Positions 35,446 to 45,736 of a stretch of 64,000 nucleotides of DNA are shown here, piece by piece. Each line of letters begins with the position of its first letter. Positions within the stretch are counted from its first letter, which is position 1. The notes under the pieces are model-generated. The model was given only the letters and a program-made list of their open reading frames with translations, searched no databases and was not told the origin of the DNA. The position numbers and the translations under genes are program-made. The stretch is from UBA1181 sp045601045 (GTDB taxonomy: Bacteria > Bacteroidota > Bacteroidia > Bacteroidales > Paludibacteraceae), in assembly GCA_045601045.1 (NCBI GenBank), contig JAZRZA010000071.1, forward strand, positions 62,001-126,000, given 5' to 3'.

Positions 35446-38160
35446 TTATCGAAGCAAGGTAACGTGTCCCATCAATTGTCTATCTGACTCTGGCAAGTTG
35501 ATTACATACCAGTAGTCGGTTGAAGGCAATGCTTGACCATTGCAAGTTCCATCCCATCCCGCAGCGTTGTCATAACCTTGTGAACGGTATACGATGCGAC
35601 CGAAACGATCGTAAACAGTCACTTGGCACTTCGCGTACACATCGATGTTTTCGATGGTCCATACATCATTCTCTCCATCATTGTTAGGAGTGAAATATTC
35701 CATTGGCGTAACTGGCACCGGTGAAATCTCGAAGTAACCTCCATCTGAACAATCGTTCACATCAGTCACAACCAACTTGTGGGAACCGATTGGAGAGTCA
35801 TGAATCTCTCCCGAAACGTCGGAACCGATCACTTCCTTGTCCAAAGAGATCTTATAAGGCTCGCTACCGCCAGTCACAGAGTAAGTGACAACATTCTCCT
35901 TTTGGTTCACCTCCTCGATCTCCAACACCGGAGACTCCTTCACAAAGACATGGATGGTATCAGTGGTGACACATGTCGAATTCTCATCGATAACACGCTC
36001 TGCCTTCACAACACAGTCCATATCGCCGCTAGGGGTAAAGTTCTTCTTGGAAGAGTTTAGACCTCCCAAATCAGGGAACCATTGGAATGGAACATTACCT
36101 GGCTTCAACTCCTTGATGTAAATCTCAACCTCCTCACCCTTACATACGGTATTTCTATCAGACTTAATCTCCAATTTCAATTGAATCTTCAAGACAGTTA
36201 AGTTGTACCAAACGATACTATCACAACCTGTGGATGATGTGTAGGTGAAAGGATCACGAACTAAGATTGGGGTTGTGGTTGGTTCTGGATAAACCACACC
36301 GAACAATTTAGAGTCGTAACAGATCAACGTATCTATCGGATTATTCTGGTTGTCCAACTTATCAAGGATAGTCAACTTTTGACGTACGACACTATCACAA
36401 TTGCTGGAACTTGTATAGATATCCTCCAAATTATAGATACCAGGGGTTGAATAAGAATCGCCTCCGAATGAGTATGATTCACCATAGCAAATTGTTACTG
36501 GTTCAAGATCGGTATAGGTCTTACCTGTCACATAAATGCTGTATCCAACTATACTATCACAGTTGCAACCCTTTGTCTTGTAGGTCACCGCATCATAGAA
36601 TGGGCCACCCGTCTCACCATAAACCTTACCATTGAAAGATTGGCCTTGACACAAATAAATCTCTTCAGTCAAATCGTAAGTAGGGTTAACCTTGACTGTA
36701 TAAGAATATTCAATACAAGAGTTCTCCTCATCTTGTTCTGTGATGTCGAACTCGCCCGCCTTATCGTAAGTTTTACCATAAGCGTCTTGGCCTTGGCAAA
36801 TGGTCTTTCCTTGACGAGACACAACAGAAGGACCAGTCACATGGATCACCCATGTCATAACAGAATCCAAACAGCCAGCCTCATCCTTGAATTCAACCTC
36901 AACATCGATATCCTGCTCTTCACTGAAAGTCTTTCCAAGATAATCCTTGCACAAACCACTGTACTCAGTGTCGATACAAAGATACTCGTCATTCATGACA
37001 ACCGTCTTAGATTCCTTTACGGTAATATAGTAATCTATCTTACCGTCCGCGCTCTTCTTCACGTCGCCTGTTTTATATTGAGCGGCGCTGATGACTGTTC
37101 CGTCATCCATAGTCTTAGTCTCGCCAGCACATAGGGAGACCTTCTTTTTGTCTTTCTCCTCCAAGATTTGGATGGTCTTGGTGAGGGAACATACCTCCGA
37201 GTCCATATTACCCTTCTCTCCGATGGTGATACGGTAGTAACCGTTATTCTCCTGACGGTCAAACGAAGGAATGGTATAAGAGAACTCTTTGTTGGTTGAA
37301 TACGATTCGGTCTTAACTGTTTTCCAATCGTTTCCATTCGTACTGAATTCCCACACATACTGCACATTATTCAAATTGGAGAAGAATCCATTATTGTCGA
37401 ATGACGCGGTCAGTTTCAATGGATCTTGGTAATAAACCTCGCCCTTGTCGATGGTGACCTCAGGTTGTTTTACCTCGATAAGGATATCGTCAATAGCGAA
37501 ATCCCATCCGTTAGACTCAGGTTGGTTCATCACGACAATAAAGTAAGCCTCTTCGTTGTCTCCGTTCATGGTGAACTCAATCACCACCTCTTGCCAATCC
37601 AAACTTGGACTATCCACGGATTGTTCAGCGCAAGGCACCTTCACCACTTTATAAGCATCAGGAGAAACCTTTGTCACAGGCTCATTGGTCTCGTACACAC
37701 CAACTCCCACATGAGGAATCATGGAAGATCCTGATTTGTTAGGCAACATCATATTGGCTACCCAAGCGGAGAAACGGAAAGTAACTCCACGACACAAATT
37801 AGACAATTTGTAAGAGAAGGCAGTCACGTCACTCTTCGCTCCTTCAGGGTTGATGATAACGAAGTATCCTTGCTCCCTATCGTTTGAGTGGGTATGGTCG
37901 CCACCGTTATACCAGTCCGCATTGTTATCGTAGTGTTTAACAACAGTGTAATCACCACCATACATACGATCGTTTAGCGCATCCACGTAAACAATGTTAC
38001 TTGGAACACCATCCAATTCGCCTCCGGCCCATGGATCTGACTTGTTGTTTCCTCCAAAATCGTTGTAATATACCCTTCTCCAAGTCTCTTGCGCAAAAAC
38101 ATTTGTCACATAAGACCCCAAAGTCATCAACAATAAAAATATGTAAAACTTTTTACTCAT
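35446..38160 (-). CDS. Large modular secreted protein with T9SS type-B (gliding-motility-associated) C-terminal domain
   Basis: The 904-residue product has a signal peptide (1-24). The N-terminal region (about 30-230) is a jelly-roll, carbohydrate-binding-like domain (GWDFAIDDILIEVKQ). An Ig-like segment follows, then about five modules of 55-65 residues, each with a CxGE/CQGQ start and a CDSIV-type end (CNCDSIVGYSIYVTG; NCDSVVRQKLTILD; GCDSIVWYNLTVLK). The last 85 residues (YFTPNNDGENDVW to LMGHVTLLR) are the gliding-motility-associated C-terminal domain, a type-B T9SS signal. The protein is probably a surface adhesin or matrix component. Confidence 0.88.
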   Translation of the reverse strand: MSKKFYIFLLLMTLGSYVTNVFAQETWRRVYYNDFGGNNKSDPWAGGELDGVPSNIVYVDALNDRMYGGDYTVVKHYDNNADWYNGGDHTHSNDREQGYFVIINPEGAKSDVTAFSYKLSNLCRGVTFRFSAWVANMMLPNKSGSSMIPHVGVGVYETNEPVTKVSPDAYKVVKVPCAEQSVDSPSLDWQEVVIEFTMNGDNEEAYFIVVMNQPESNGWDFAIDDILIEVKQPEVTIDKGEVYYQDPLKLTASFDNNGFFSNLNNVQYVWEFSTNGNDWKTVKTESYSTNKEFSYTIPSFDRQENNGYYRITIGEKGNMDSEVCSLTKTIQILEEKDKKKVSLCAGETKTMDDGTVISAAQYKTGDVKKSADGKIDYYITVKESKTVVMNDEYLCIDTEYSGLCKDYLGKTFSEEQDIDVEVEFKDEAGCLDSVMTWVIHVTGPSVVSRQGKTICQGQDAYGKTYDKAGEFDITEQDEENSCIEYSYTVKVNPTYDLTEEIYLCQGQSFNGKVYGETGGPFYDAVTYKTKGCNCDSIVGYSIYVTGKTYTDLEPVTICYGESYSFGGDSYSTPGIYNLEDIYTSSSNCDSVVRQKLTILDKLDNQNNPIDTLICYDSKLFGVVYPEPTTTPILVRDPFTYTSSTGCDSIVWYNLTVLKIQLKLEIKSDRNTVCKGEEVEIYIKELKPGNVPFQWFPDLGGLNSSKKNFTPSGDMDCVVKAERVIDENSTCVTTDTIHVFVKESPVLEIEEVNQKENVVTYSVTGGSEPYKISLDKEVIGSDVSGEIHDSPIGSHKLVVTDVNDCSDGGYFEISPVPVTPMEYFTPNNDGENDVWTIENIDVYAKCQVTVYDRFGRIVYRSQGYDNAAGWDGTCNGQALPSTDYWYVINLPESDRQLMGHVTLLR

Positions 38161-38362
38161 AATCCAATGATTTACAAAGTAATTTTCAATATACTATATC
38201 CCAAAAAAAACGTTCACCATTCTCAATGACTAGCAATTATCTGATGCAAGTTCGTTTCACGCAAATTTGCAAAAAATATTTTAATAATAAAACTTTTGGA
38301 AAGAAAAAAAAGGCCCCTTCCACAGATTTTTCCGCGAAAAAGTTCAAACGAGTCTTTTCAAA

Positions 38363-38396
38363 CAAAAAAAGTCTGCCGAACCAATGCTCGACAGAC
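38363..38396 (-). terminator. argS terminator
   Basis: GTCTGCCGA (38371-38379) pairs with TCGACAGAC (38388-38396) with one mismatch; the A-run 38364-38370 is the minus-strand T-tract. Confidence 0.75.
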
Positions 38397-38434
38397 CTCT
38401 TTTCTCAATGTCAAGGGAACCCCCTTCGCTTATT

Positions 38435-40228
38435 TTACATTCTTTCAGGAACCTCGATACCCAACAATCCCATTCCTGTCTTGATGACATTCGCCACCTT
38501 CTTGGAAAGGAGCAATCGGAACTGTTTCATCTGCTCATCCTCCTCCTTCAAGATAGAGAAATCATGGTAGAAAGAGTTGTACTGCTTCACCAAATCATAG
38601 ACATAGTTCGCAATCAACGCAGGACTATACTCGCTTCCCGCTTGCGCGACAACGCCAGGGAAGTTGGACAATGTCTGAATCAAGTTAGACTCGGTTTCAG
38701 AGATGTTGATGTCTGCCGGCAATGAAGATGGAAGCGCCACATTGCTCTCCGCCGCCTTACGCAAAACGGAGCAGATACGAGCGTGTGTATATTGAATGAA
38801 CGGACCTGTATTTCCGTTGAAATCAATAGATTCTTTTGGATTGAACAACATGTTCTTGCGAGGATCCACCTTCAAGATGAAATACTTCAAGGCGCCCAAT
38901 CCGCAGATACGGGCAATTTCATTCACCTCCTGAGCCGACATACCGTCCAATTTACCCAATTCGTTGGATACCTCCTTGGCCGTATTGATCATCTCATCCA
39001 TCAAATCATCCGCATCCACAACAGTACCCTCCCTGGACTTCATCTTGCCCTCTGGCAACTCTACCATTCCGTAGGAGAAATGAACCAAATCCTTACCCCA
39101 GGAGAAACCTAGTCGATCCAAAAGGATAGACAATACCTGGAAATGATAATTCTGCTCATTACCAACCACATAGATCATCTTATCGATGCTGTACTGGTTG
39201 AAACGCTGCGTAGCCGTTCCGATATCTTGCGTCATATAAACGGATGTGCCGTCGGCACGGAGCAAAAGTTTCTCATCCAATCCGTTGGCGGTAAGATCAG
39301 CCCACACAGAGCCATCTGGACGACGATAGAAGGAACCATTGGCCAAACCTTCGTTCACCTTAGCCTTACCATCCAAATAGGTCTGCGACTCATAATAGAT
39401 TTTATCGAAACCTACGCCAAGACGCTTGTAGGTCTCATCGAAGCCGGCATAAACCCAGTCATTCATCATGTTCCAAAGCTTGCGTACCTCAGCGTCGCCA
39501 TCCTCCCAAGCCTTCAACATCGCCTGGGCCTGTACCATCAACGGCGCCTCACGCTTCGCATCCTCCTCGCTCTTGCCTTGCGCCATCAAATCCTTCACCT
39601 GCGCCTTATACTCCTTATCGAACTTCACGTAGTAGTCGCCCACCAAGTGGTCGCCCTTCTTTCCCGTAGAGGCTGGAGTCTCGCCGTTACCGAAGAGTTC
39701 CCAAGCCAACATAGACTTACAGATATGGATACCACGGTCATTGACGATATTGGTTTTCACCACACGAAGACCATTCGCTTCCAAAATCTTGCACAAACTA
39801 TAACCCAAAAGATTGTTTCGGATGTGGCCCAAGTGAAGCGGTTTATTGGTGTTCGGAGAAGAATATTCCACCATAAATAGCGGAGAATCCGCCGTGGCCT
39901 TCTTCGTTCCGTAGGCATCATCCGCCAACATATTGTTCAACTGGTTCACCCAGTTACTTTTCGAAATAGAGAGGTTGAGGAATCCTTTGATCACATTGTA
40001 CTTCGCCACCGCGCTGTCGATCTTCATCAACTCATCACCAATTTCAGCCGCAGTATCCTCTGGCTTTTTCTTTGACATTTTCACGAAAGGGAAAACCACA
40101 AGGGTCAAATCACCCTCAAATTCCTTACGAGTAGCCTGCAACTGGATTGTCTTTTCGTCAACAGGTTGTCCATAAAGCGTCTCAACCGCCTTCTTTACAG
40201 ATTGGACCAATGTTGTATCTAAACTCAT
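38435..40228 (-). CDS. argS: Arginyl-tRNA synthetase
   Basis: The 597-residue class I synthetase charges tRNA-Arg. The HIGH motif is HLGH at 132-135 (SSPNTNKPLHLGHIRNN). The KMSKS site is the relaxed MKSREGTVV form usual in ArgRS. The N-terminal additional domain (1-110) that contacts the tRNA D-loop and the C-terminal DALR anticodon domain (FIQYTHARICSVLRKA onward) are both present. Length is typical. It is monocistronic with its own terminator. Confidence 0.97.
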   Translation of the reverse strand: MSLDTTLVQSVKKAVETLYGQPVDEKTIQLQATRKEFEGDLTLVVFPFVKMSKKKPEDTAAEIGDELMKIDSAVAKYNVIKGFLNLSISKSNWVNQLNNMLADDAYGTKKATADSPLFMVEYSSPNTNKPLHLGHIRNNLLGYSLCKILEANGLRVVKTNIVNDRGIHICKSMLAWELFGNGETPASTGKKGDHLVGDYYVKFDKEYKAQVKDLMAQGKSEEDAKREAPLMVQAQAMLKAWEDGDAEVRKLWNMMNDWVYAGFDETYKRLGVGFDKIYYESQTYLDGKAKVNEGLANGSFYRRPDGSVWADLTANGLDEKLLLRADGTSVYMTQDIGTATQRFNQYSIDKMIYVVGNEQNYHFQVLSILLDRLGFSWGKDLVHFSYGMVELPEGKMKSREGTVVDADDLMDEMINTAKEVSNELGKLDGMSAQEVNEIARICGLGALKYFILKVDPRKNMLFNPKESIDFNGNTGPFIQYTHARICSVLRKAAESNVALPSSLPADINISETESNLIQTLSNFPGVVAQAGSEYSPALIANYVYDLVKQYNSFYHDFSILKEEDEQMKQFRLLLSKKVANVIKTGMGLLGIEVPERM

Positions 40229-40383
40229 TGTTATGAATATTTTAGGCAGGGAATACCAACACTCCCCATTATTATTCGTTTTTTGCGACGGGAGCCATCA
40301 CCTCACCAGCAACGCCGCTCCCTAATCCGACGCGAAATTAATCAAAAAAATCTCCTCACACAATCATAGGAAGACAATAAAAC

Positions 40384-40412
40384 AAAAAAGGCGATTCCAA
40401 ACGGAACCGCCT
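40384..40412 (-). terminator. Terminator of the HU gene
   Basis: AGGCGATTCC (40389-40398) pairs with GGAACCGCCT (40403-40412) with one mismatch; A-run at 40384-40389. Confidence 0.85.
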
Positions 40413-40433
40413 CGTCTCTTCTGTCTAAAACAA

Positions 40434-40706
40434 TTAGTTAAGAGCCTTGTTCAACTCTGCACCAGCCTTAAACTTAGCTACCTTCTTAGCAGCGATCTTG
40501 ATCTTCTTACCAGTTGCTGGGTTAACACCCTCACGTGCTGGGTTCTCCTTAACAGAGAAAGATCCGAAACCGATAAGAGCTACCTTGTCGTTGCTCTTCA
40601 AAGCCTCAGTGATAACCTCTGCGTATGCATCAACTGCCTTCTTGCTGTCTGCAATAGTCAAACCGCTCTTCTCAGCGATTGCTTTAATGAATTCTGATTT
40701 GTTCAT
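40434..40706 (-). CDS. HU-family DNA-binding protein
   Basis: The 90-residue histone-like protein bends and compacts DNA as a dimer. The hallmark GFGSFSVKENPAREGVNPAT region with the Pro at the tip of the DNA-binding arm is present, followed by KIKIAAKKVAKFKAGAELN. Length matches HU (about 90). It is monocistronic with a perfect consensus promoter and a strong terminator, as expected for an abundant protein. IHF is less likely because the arm lacks IHF-specific features. Confidence 0.95.
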   Translation of the reverse strand: MNKSEFIKAIAEKSGLTIADSKKAVDAYAEVITEALKSNDKVALIGFGSFSVKENPAREGVNPATGKKIKIAAKKVAKFKAGAELNKALN

Positions 40707-40823
40707 AACAAAATGTAATTTTAAAGTAATATAATATATTTCTATCTATTCACATCAATAAAATTCAATAGTCACATCATTTTTGACTCGTTTTCCTATC
40801 CCAAAACAATGATGTAATCGGAA

Positions 40824-40854
40824 CAAAGATACTATTCAATCTAAATTTCGCAAA
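40824..40854 (-). promoter_or_regulatory. Perfect-consensus promoter of the HU gene
   Basis: On the minus strand TTTG (40851-40854) is followed after 19 bases by TATCTTTG (40824-40831). This is the best -33/-7 pair in the window. The leader before the HU start is about 110 bases. Confidence 0.75.
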
Positions 40855-40935
40855 AGAATTGCTAAAAAAAAATGTTGTGAAAACAAAAAAAAATACATTT
40901 TTATGTTCATTAACATATTATGAGGGGATTTTCGC

Positions 40936-40943
40936 TATTTTTG
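40936..40943 (+). promoter_or_regulatory. -7 promoter element of the rhomboid operon
   Basis: TATTTTTG matches TAnnTTTG; start near 40950, leader about 69 bases. The HU and rhomboid promoters are divergent in this 312-base gap, which otherwise holds nothing I can support. Confidence 0.55.
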
Positions 40944-41018
40944 CAGTGTTAAAAGAGGGGCCAAACAGCATTGCAGAGCCCCCAACCCAAGAAGAAAAAT
41001 TAATAAAACACAAAAGAG

Positions 41019-41783
41019 ATGAGATTAGGATCAAACGACGGATACTCTTCCGTAACAATTCACTTAATAATAATCAATGCATTATTATGGGGTGCCTCCC
41101 TTTTGCTTCCGAGAATCGACATTAATTTGATAGGACTACTCGGGCTTCACTATTGGGAAGGGTCGGATTTCAATCCCATCCAATTGGTGACCTATATGTT
41201 CCTTCACGACACATCGAGCTTCTGGCACCTCTTCTGCAACATGTTCAGCCTTTTTATGTTCGGACCCGTTTTGGAGAAGACAATGGGTATGAAGAAATTC
41301 ATATTCTACTATTTTTTCTGCGGTATCGGCGCGGGTATCGTCCAAGAGTTGGCATGGAGTTACGATCTACAACCAGTCACCGCGGAGATCAACGCCTATA
41401 TGGAATCAGGCATCTCCAACGGCTTGAATATCGGAAACGGCAAGATAATATTCACCACCGGGGAGTTGGCCCAGTTCGCGGATAGCATCTACAACAGTCA
41501 CATCACCGTAGGAGCCTCAGGCGCCGTCTTCGCTTTGCTATTGGCTTTCGGTATGATTTTCCCGAATGTGCCTGTCTATTTCTTCTTCATTCCTATCCCT
41601 GTCAAAGCCAAATATATGGTAATCGCTTACGCCGCCTTCGAATTATTCGCCGGCGTGAAAGATTTCAATTTCGACAAAGTGGCGCACTTCGCCCACCTGG
41701 GAGGCATGTTATTCGGACTCATCCTTCTTCTCTTTTGGAGATACCAAGGAAAGAAGCGACTAGAAAAATTTCAGCGTGGGTAA
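41019..41783 (+). CDS. Rhomboid family intramembrane serine protease (first of two)
   Basis: The 254-residue membrane protein has about six transmembrane helices. The catalytic Ser167 is in GASGAVF and the partner His226 in HFAHLGG, both in membrane segments. FLHDTSSFWHLFCNM (about 61-75) matches the conserved early HxxxxHxxxN element. A soluble insertion of about 50 residues (115-160) lies before the serine helix. It probably cleaves membrane-anchored substrates. It is first in a four-gene operon. Confidence 0.9.
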   Translation: MRLGSNDGYSSVTIHLIIINALLWGASLLLPRIDINLIGLLGLHYWEGSDFNPIQLVTYMFLHDTSSFWHLFCNMFSLFMFGPVLEKTMGMKKFIFYYFFCGIGAGIVQELAWSYDLQPVTAEINAYMESGISNGLNIGNGKIIFTTGELAQFADSIYNSHITVGASGAVFALLLAFGMIFPNVPVYFFFIPIPVKAKYMVIAYAAFELFAGVKDFNFDKVAHFAHLGGMLFGLILLLFWRYQGKKRLEKFQRG

Positions 41784-41814
41784 TCACGACCTAACAACAT
41801 CAGCACACTAGATT

Positions 41815-42714
41815 ATGGCAAACTACATGGGCAACAATATTAAAGATGAAATCATAGCTTCGTTCAAACATGGAACGACGCTCACCAAACTCATCTACAT
41901 CAACCTCGGGGTATTTCTCTTGGTAAACATCGCATTGGTCATCCTCCAACTTTTCCAAGCGCAGACAAACTGGCTCTACCAACTCATGTTGCCAGGCTCT
42001 CCACAAACGATGATCCGCCAACCATGGAGTCTACTCACCTATATGTTCCTGCACCAAGGATTCATCCATCTGTTGTTCAACATACTCACACTCTACTGGA
42101 TGGGTAAAATCTTTTTGGAATACGCGTCACAGCACGCTTTGGTAGGTCTCTACGTCTTAGGAGGCATACTAGGTGGCCTCTTTTATATGTTAGGCATCAA
42201 TATCTTCCCGCTCTTCGCCAATAGCGGCATCACCTTCCACTTACTTGGCGCATCAGCCTCTGTGATGGCGGTCACGGTAGCCACCGCGGTCTTCTCACCC
42301 GACAGACCGATCCGTCTGATGTTGATCGGAGAGGTCAAACTCAAATGGATGGCGCTCGCCTTTGTCGTGATTAGCCTACTGCAAATGAGCGCGGAGAACG
42401 CGGGCGGACAGATGGCCCACGTGGGAGGCGCTGTCGCGGGATTCATATTCGCGAAGCGATACATGGCGGGCAAGGACATTACGGAGTGGATCAATAAGAT
42501 CATCCACAAAACGGTAAATTTCTTTCACCAATTCGGTGGCCAACCCAAAATGAGGGCGACCTACAACAAACGGACGGAGAGCGACCACGACTACAATTAC
42601 AGAAAGAGACAAGAAAACGACAAGATCGACAAGATTTTGGACAAAATAAAGAGCAGCGGCTACGATTCGCTAAACGACGATGAGAAAAAGCAACTCTTCG
42701 GGAACAAACAATAA
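41815..42714 (+). CDS. Rhomboid family intramembrane serine protease (second, with C-terminal tail)
   Basis: The 299-residue product has the rhomboid membrane domain with Ser147 in LLGASASVM and His202 in GQMAHVGG, and FLHQGFIHLLFNILTLYWMG as the HxxxxHxxxN element. The C-terminal 70 residues are soluble and charged, ending KIDKILDKIKSSGYDSLNDDEKKQLF, a tail common in Bacteroidota rhomboids. It follows the first rhomboid by 31 bases and overlaps the next gene by 35. Tandem, dissimilar rhomboids suggest different substrates. Confidence 0.9.
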   Translation: MANYMGNNIKDEIIASFKHGTTLTKLIYINLGVFLLVNIALVILQLFQAQTNWLYQLMLPGSPQTMIRQPWSLLTYMFLHQGFIHLLFNILTLYWMGKIFLEYASQHALVGLYVLGGILGGLFYMLGINIFPLFANSGITFHLLGASASVMAVTVATAVFSPDRPIRLMLIGEVKLKWMALAFVVISLLQMSAENAGGQMAHVGGAVAGFIFAKRYMAGKDITEWINKIIHKTVNFFHQFGGQPKMRATYNKRTESDHDYNYRKRQENDKIDKILDKIKSSGYDSLNDDEKKQLFGNKQ

Positions 42715-43816
42715 ACGGTTCGGATTCATCCGATTCACGATTTATTCTTTCGCGGTCCTTCTAAACGGGATCGTGGCGATCTGCACGCTCTTAGGAAAGG
42801 CCGCCTGCTTCGTAAATCCTTGCGAACACATCCTCCCTTCTTATTTAGGATTGGCCTTCCCCTACTTGGTGTTCGCGAATCTGCTCTTTCTTCTCTTTTG
42901 GATCATCAAGCGGAAATACTATGTCATCCTTCCGATACTAACACTGCTTGTCTGTTACCCGGAGACGCGCCGCACCTTCTCCATCGGCCACGACGTCCAT
43001 GCGGAGGGAGATACCCTATCGGTGATGAGCTACAATGTCCAGATGTTTGAATTCTTCGCGCCTCGCAAGAAAAACCATATCCTCCCATTCCTCGAGGAGG
43101 CTCAACCCGACATTCTCTGTATCCAGGAGTTCGGTCACAGCAATTTGCCAGATCACTTAGGAGCAGAAGATATCAAGCAATCACTCTACGCCTTGTATCC
43201 TTTCCACCATTCCACGGAAAACAATCTGAGCTGGAACGCGGAGATCGGAGAGGCCATCCTATCCAAATATCCGTTCATCCGATCCGGAATTGTCAATCTG
43301 GCGGAGAATAGAGAGAAGAAATTCAATGGGGCCCTGTACGCGGACATCCTCTTCAAGGGAGACACCATCCGCATCATCAACTGCCACCTCGAAAGCAATA
43401 AGATCACGGAGAACGAGAAAAAGACGCTGCAAAAAATCAAGGCCATCTCGAAAGAGGATGCCAACCAAGTAGTCAACGCCGTGTCCAACAAGATGAGCGT
43501 GTCGTACAAAAACCGAGCCAAGCAGGCGACGATGATCCACCAGCAACTTATCAAAGAGTGCCCTTATCCGATTATCCTCTGCGGGGATTTCAACGACGTG
43601 CCAGTCTCCTACACCTACCAGACCATCCGAGGAGACAAGTTGTCGGACGCATTCGAAGAGAGCGCCACAGGCTACGGTTACACCTACAACAAGCAACTAT
43701 TCCACTTTAGAATAGATCAAATCATGCATAGCAAGGAGGCTAAGGCAATCCAATTCCAGGTCGGCGACAAGGATTATTCCGACCACTACCCTATCTCATG
43801 CAAAATCGTATTCTAA
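42680..43816 (+). CDS. Membrane-anchored endonuclease/exonuclease/phosphatase-fold protein
   Basis: The 378-residue product has two or three N-terminal hydrophobic helices (about 14-37, 52-72 and 77-91). The EEP domain then begins at VMSYNVQMFEF (about 114), with catalytic elements CIQEFG, INCHLESNK, ILCGDFNDVP and SDHYPI. This fold covers nucleases, phosphodiesterases and lipid phosphatases, and the substrate cannot be told from sequence. It overlaps the upstream rhomboid by 35 bases and the downstream receptor by 19, so translation is probably coupled. Confidence 0.88.
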   Translation: MRKSNSSGTNNKRFGFIRFTIYSFAVLLNGIVAICTLLGKAACFVNPCEHILPSYLGLAFPYLVFANLLFLLFWIIKRKYYVILPILTLLVCYPETRRTFSIGHDVHAEGDTLSVMSYNVQMFEFFAPRKKNHILPFLEEAQPDILCIQEFGHSNLPDHLGAEDIKQSLYALYPFHHSTENNLSWNAEIGEAILSKYPFIRSGIVNLAENREKKFNGALYADILFKGDTIRIINCHLESNKITENEKKTLQKIKAISKEDANQVVNAVSNKMSVSYKNRAKQATMIHQQLIKECPYPIILCGDFNDVPVSYTYQTIRGDKLSDAFEESATGYGYTYNKQLFHFRIDQIMHSKEAKAIQFQVGDKDYSDHYPISCKIVF

Positions 43817-45726
43817 ATACAATCCTTCTCTCGCTGGGCGCCACCCTTTCGCTCCACGCGATTCCCGACGAAGAGGAAATCAGCCATTACACATTAGATA
43901 GCGTCAGCGTCATAGGAGAGCAAACACGCCAACTTGCGGACTTCTCAGACGCCACCTTCTACCAAGCGGACACCCTTCTCATCAACAATCAGCGGCATAC
44001 TTCATTAGCGGACTTCATCGCGCAGAACACCCCGTATGTCGTTAGGCAAAACGGCAATGGCATGATGACCACCCTATCGCTCAGAGGCACTTCCGCCTCC
44101 CACACGCAAGCGATATGGGACGACATCAACATCACCCCACTCACCATGGGACAAACGGATTACAGCACACTACCCGTTTTTTTCTTCGAAAGCATTGAAA
44201 TATTTCCAGGCGGAGAGAGTGCCGTTTTCGGCAATGGAGCCATTGGAGGAGCTGTCAGCCTGGGGTCGGGCAAATCATCGGGAGAAGGGAACAGCCTCTC
44301 CATCCAACAAGACCTCGGTTCCTACGGAAAGAGTTTTACAGGCATACGAGCGAACCTCAAAGGCAAAAAGGTGCACAACAAAACGCATCTCTTCTTCGAC
44401 CGATGCGAAAACAATTTCCCCGTCCAATTCAGGGATGAGACCTTCCGTCAGAAGAACGCCAGCTACATGAATTATGGTCTGCTCCACGAAATCGACGCGC
44501 AAATCAACAATCGGAACCTACTCAAAGGGAAATTATGGTTCACCCGTCACAACCGAGAAATCCAGCCGATGCTTCAAAACAACCAGGATCCATCTAAATA
44601 CGAAAAGATAGACGACCAAAGCGCGAAAGCCGTGTTGTCGCACGAATATAGTGGCAGGTGGTTGCATTTGAGGAACAAATTCGCTTGGATCAACGACCGG
44701 GAGCATTTCCAGGGAGACCTAATCGCCACTCACGACATCATGCTGCAAACAAACGCCAGAAAAAGATTCCGGAAGGCACTCGTAGAGGTAGGAGGAGACC
44801 TGCACTACATCAAGCCAGAGGTCTACGCCTACAAGGCGGGCGTTGAAGAATGGAGAGGCGCTCTATTCCTCCTCTCCAAAGTGACTCCTCACAAACGAAT
44901 CACGCTACACGGCAACATCAGACAGTGTTTCGCCTCCAACCTCTCCATTCCATTCTCGCCATCCTTCGGATTGGAGACGACTCCTATTCTCGGGAAAAAT
45001 ATACTATGGAAATTAGGTGGCAACATCGCCAGGAACACCAAAGTACCCACCCTCAACGACCGCTACTGGGGAGACTACGCCAACCAGGAGCTAACAGCGG
45101 AGACCGCCTTCAACCTGGAGGCTAAAAGCAGTTGGGAAGCAACCATCAAACGTGGGAAAATCTTTCTGGGCGCCACCCTTTACCGCAACGATGTGGACAA
45201 TTGGATCATGTGGATGCCGCGAGGCGTAATATGGAAACCTATCAACATCGAAAAGGTCTTGGCGAGAGGCGTGGAGGTAGAGGCGAACAGCACCTTCCCC
45301 ATCTGCCAAACCACACATAAACTCTCTCTCTCCTACAACCACAGTTTCACAGAGATACAAAAAGGATTCTCCAGCATGAGTCCCTTTCTGGGGCACCAAA
45401 TGCCACTCACCCCTCAAAACACATTTGCGGGCGTATGGAGCCTCCAATATAAGGCAACTGACCTCTCCATCAGCGGCAACTACACAGGTGAACGCACCTC
45501 TTCGGATATCTACGACATTTTAGAGGGATATTTCTTGATGGACCTATCCATCAACCACACGTTCGCCTTCCCTAAAAAAAGGGTCGGCAAATATGGACAA
45601 AGGATTACGCTCTCATTCCAAATACACAATCTTTTGGACAAACGTTACCAGAATCTTCCTTTCAGAGGAATGCCAGGCAGAAATTTCCTCGGGGGCATCA
45701 AATGGCGGATGGAGAAGAACCAATGA
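43798..45726 (+). CDS. TonB-dependent outer-membrane receptor
   Basis: The 642-residue product has a signal peptide (1-21). The plug domain follows (SVSVIGEQTRQL; LADFIAQNTPYVVRQNGNGM; TLSLRGTSASHTQAIWDDIN; IEIFPGGESAVFGNGAIGGA). The barrel ends in HNLLDKRYQNLPFRGMPGRN and a final aromatic-rich strand. Size and plug resemble BtuB/siderophore-type receptors rather than long SusC proteins. No binding-protein partner is adjacent. Its start lies inside the EEP gene, so expression is coupled to it. Confidence 0.9.
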   Translation: MQNRILNTILLSLGATLSLHAIPDEEEISHYTLDSVSVIGEQTRQLADFSDATFYQADTLLINNQRHTSLADFIAQNTPYVVRQNGNGMMTTLSLRGTSASHTQAIWDDINITPLTMGQTDYSTLPVFFFESIEIFPGGESAVFGNGAIGGAVSLGSGKSSGEGNSLSIQQDLGSYGKSFTGIRANLKGKKVHNKTHLFFDRCENNFPVQFRDETFRQKNASYMNYGLLHEIDAQINNRNLLKGKLWFTRHNREIQPMLQNNQDPSKYEKIDDQSAKAVLSHEYSGRWLHLRNKFAWINDREHFQGDLIATHDIMLQTNARKRFRKALVEVGGDLHYIKPEVYAYKAGVEEWRGALFLLSKVTPHKRITLHGNIRQCFASNLSIPFSPSFGLETTPILGKNILWKLGGNIARNTKVPTLNDRYWGDYANQELTAETAFNLEAKSSWEATIKRGKIFLGATLYRNDVDNWIMWMPRGVIWKPINIEKVLARGVEVEANSTFPICQTTHKLSLSYNHSFTEIQKGFSSMSPFLGHQMPLTPQNTFAGVWSLQYKATDLSISGNYTGERTSSDIYDILEGYFLMDLSINHTFAFPKKRVGKYGQRITLSFQIHNLLDKRYQNLPFRGMPGRNFLGGIKWRMEKNQ

Positions 45727-45736
45727 CCGGGGGCCG

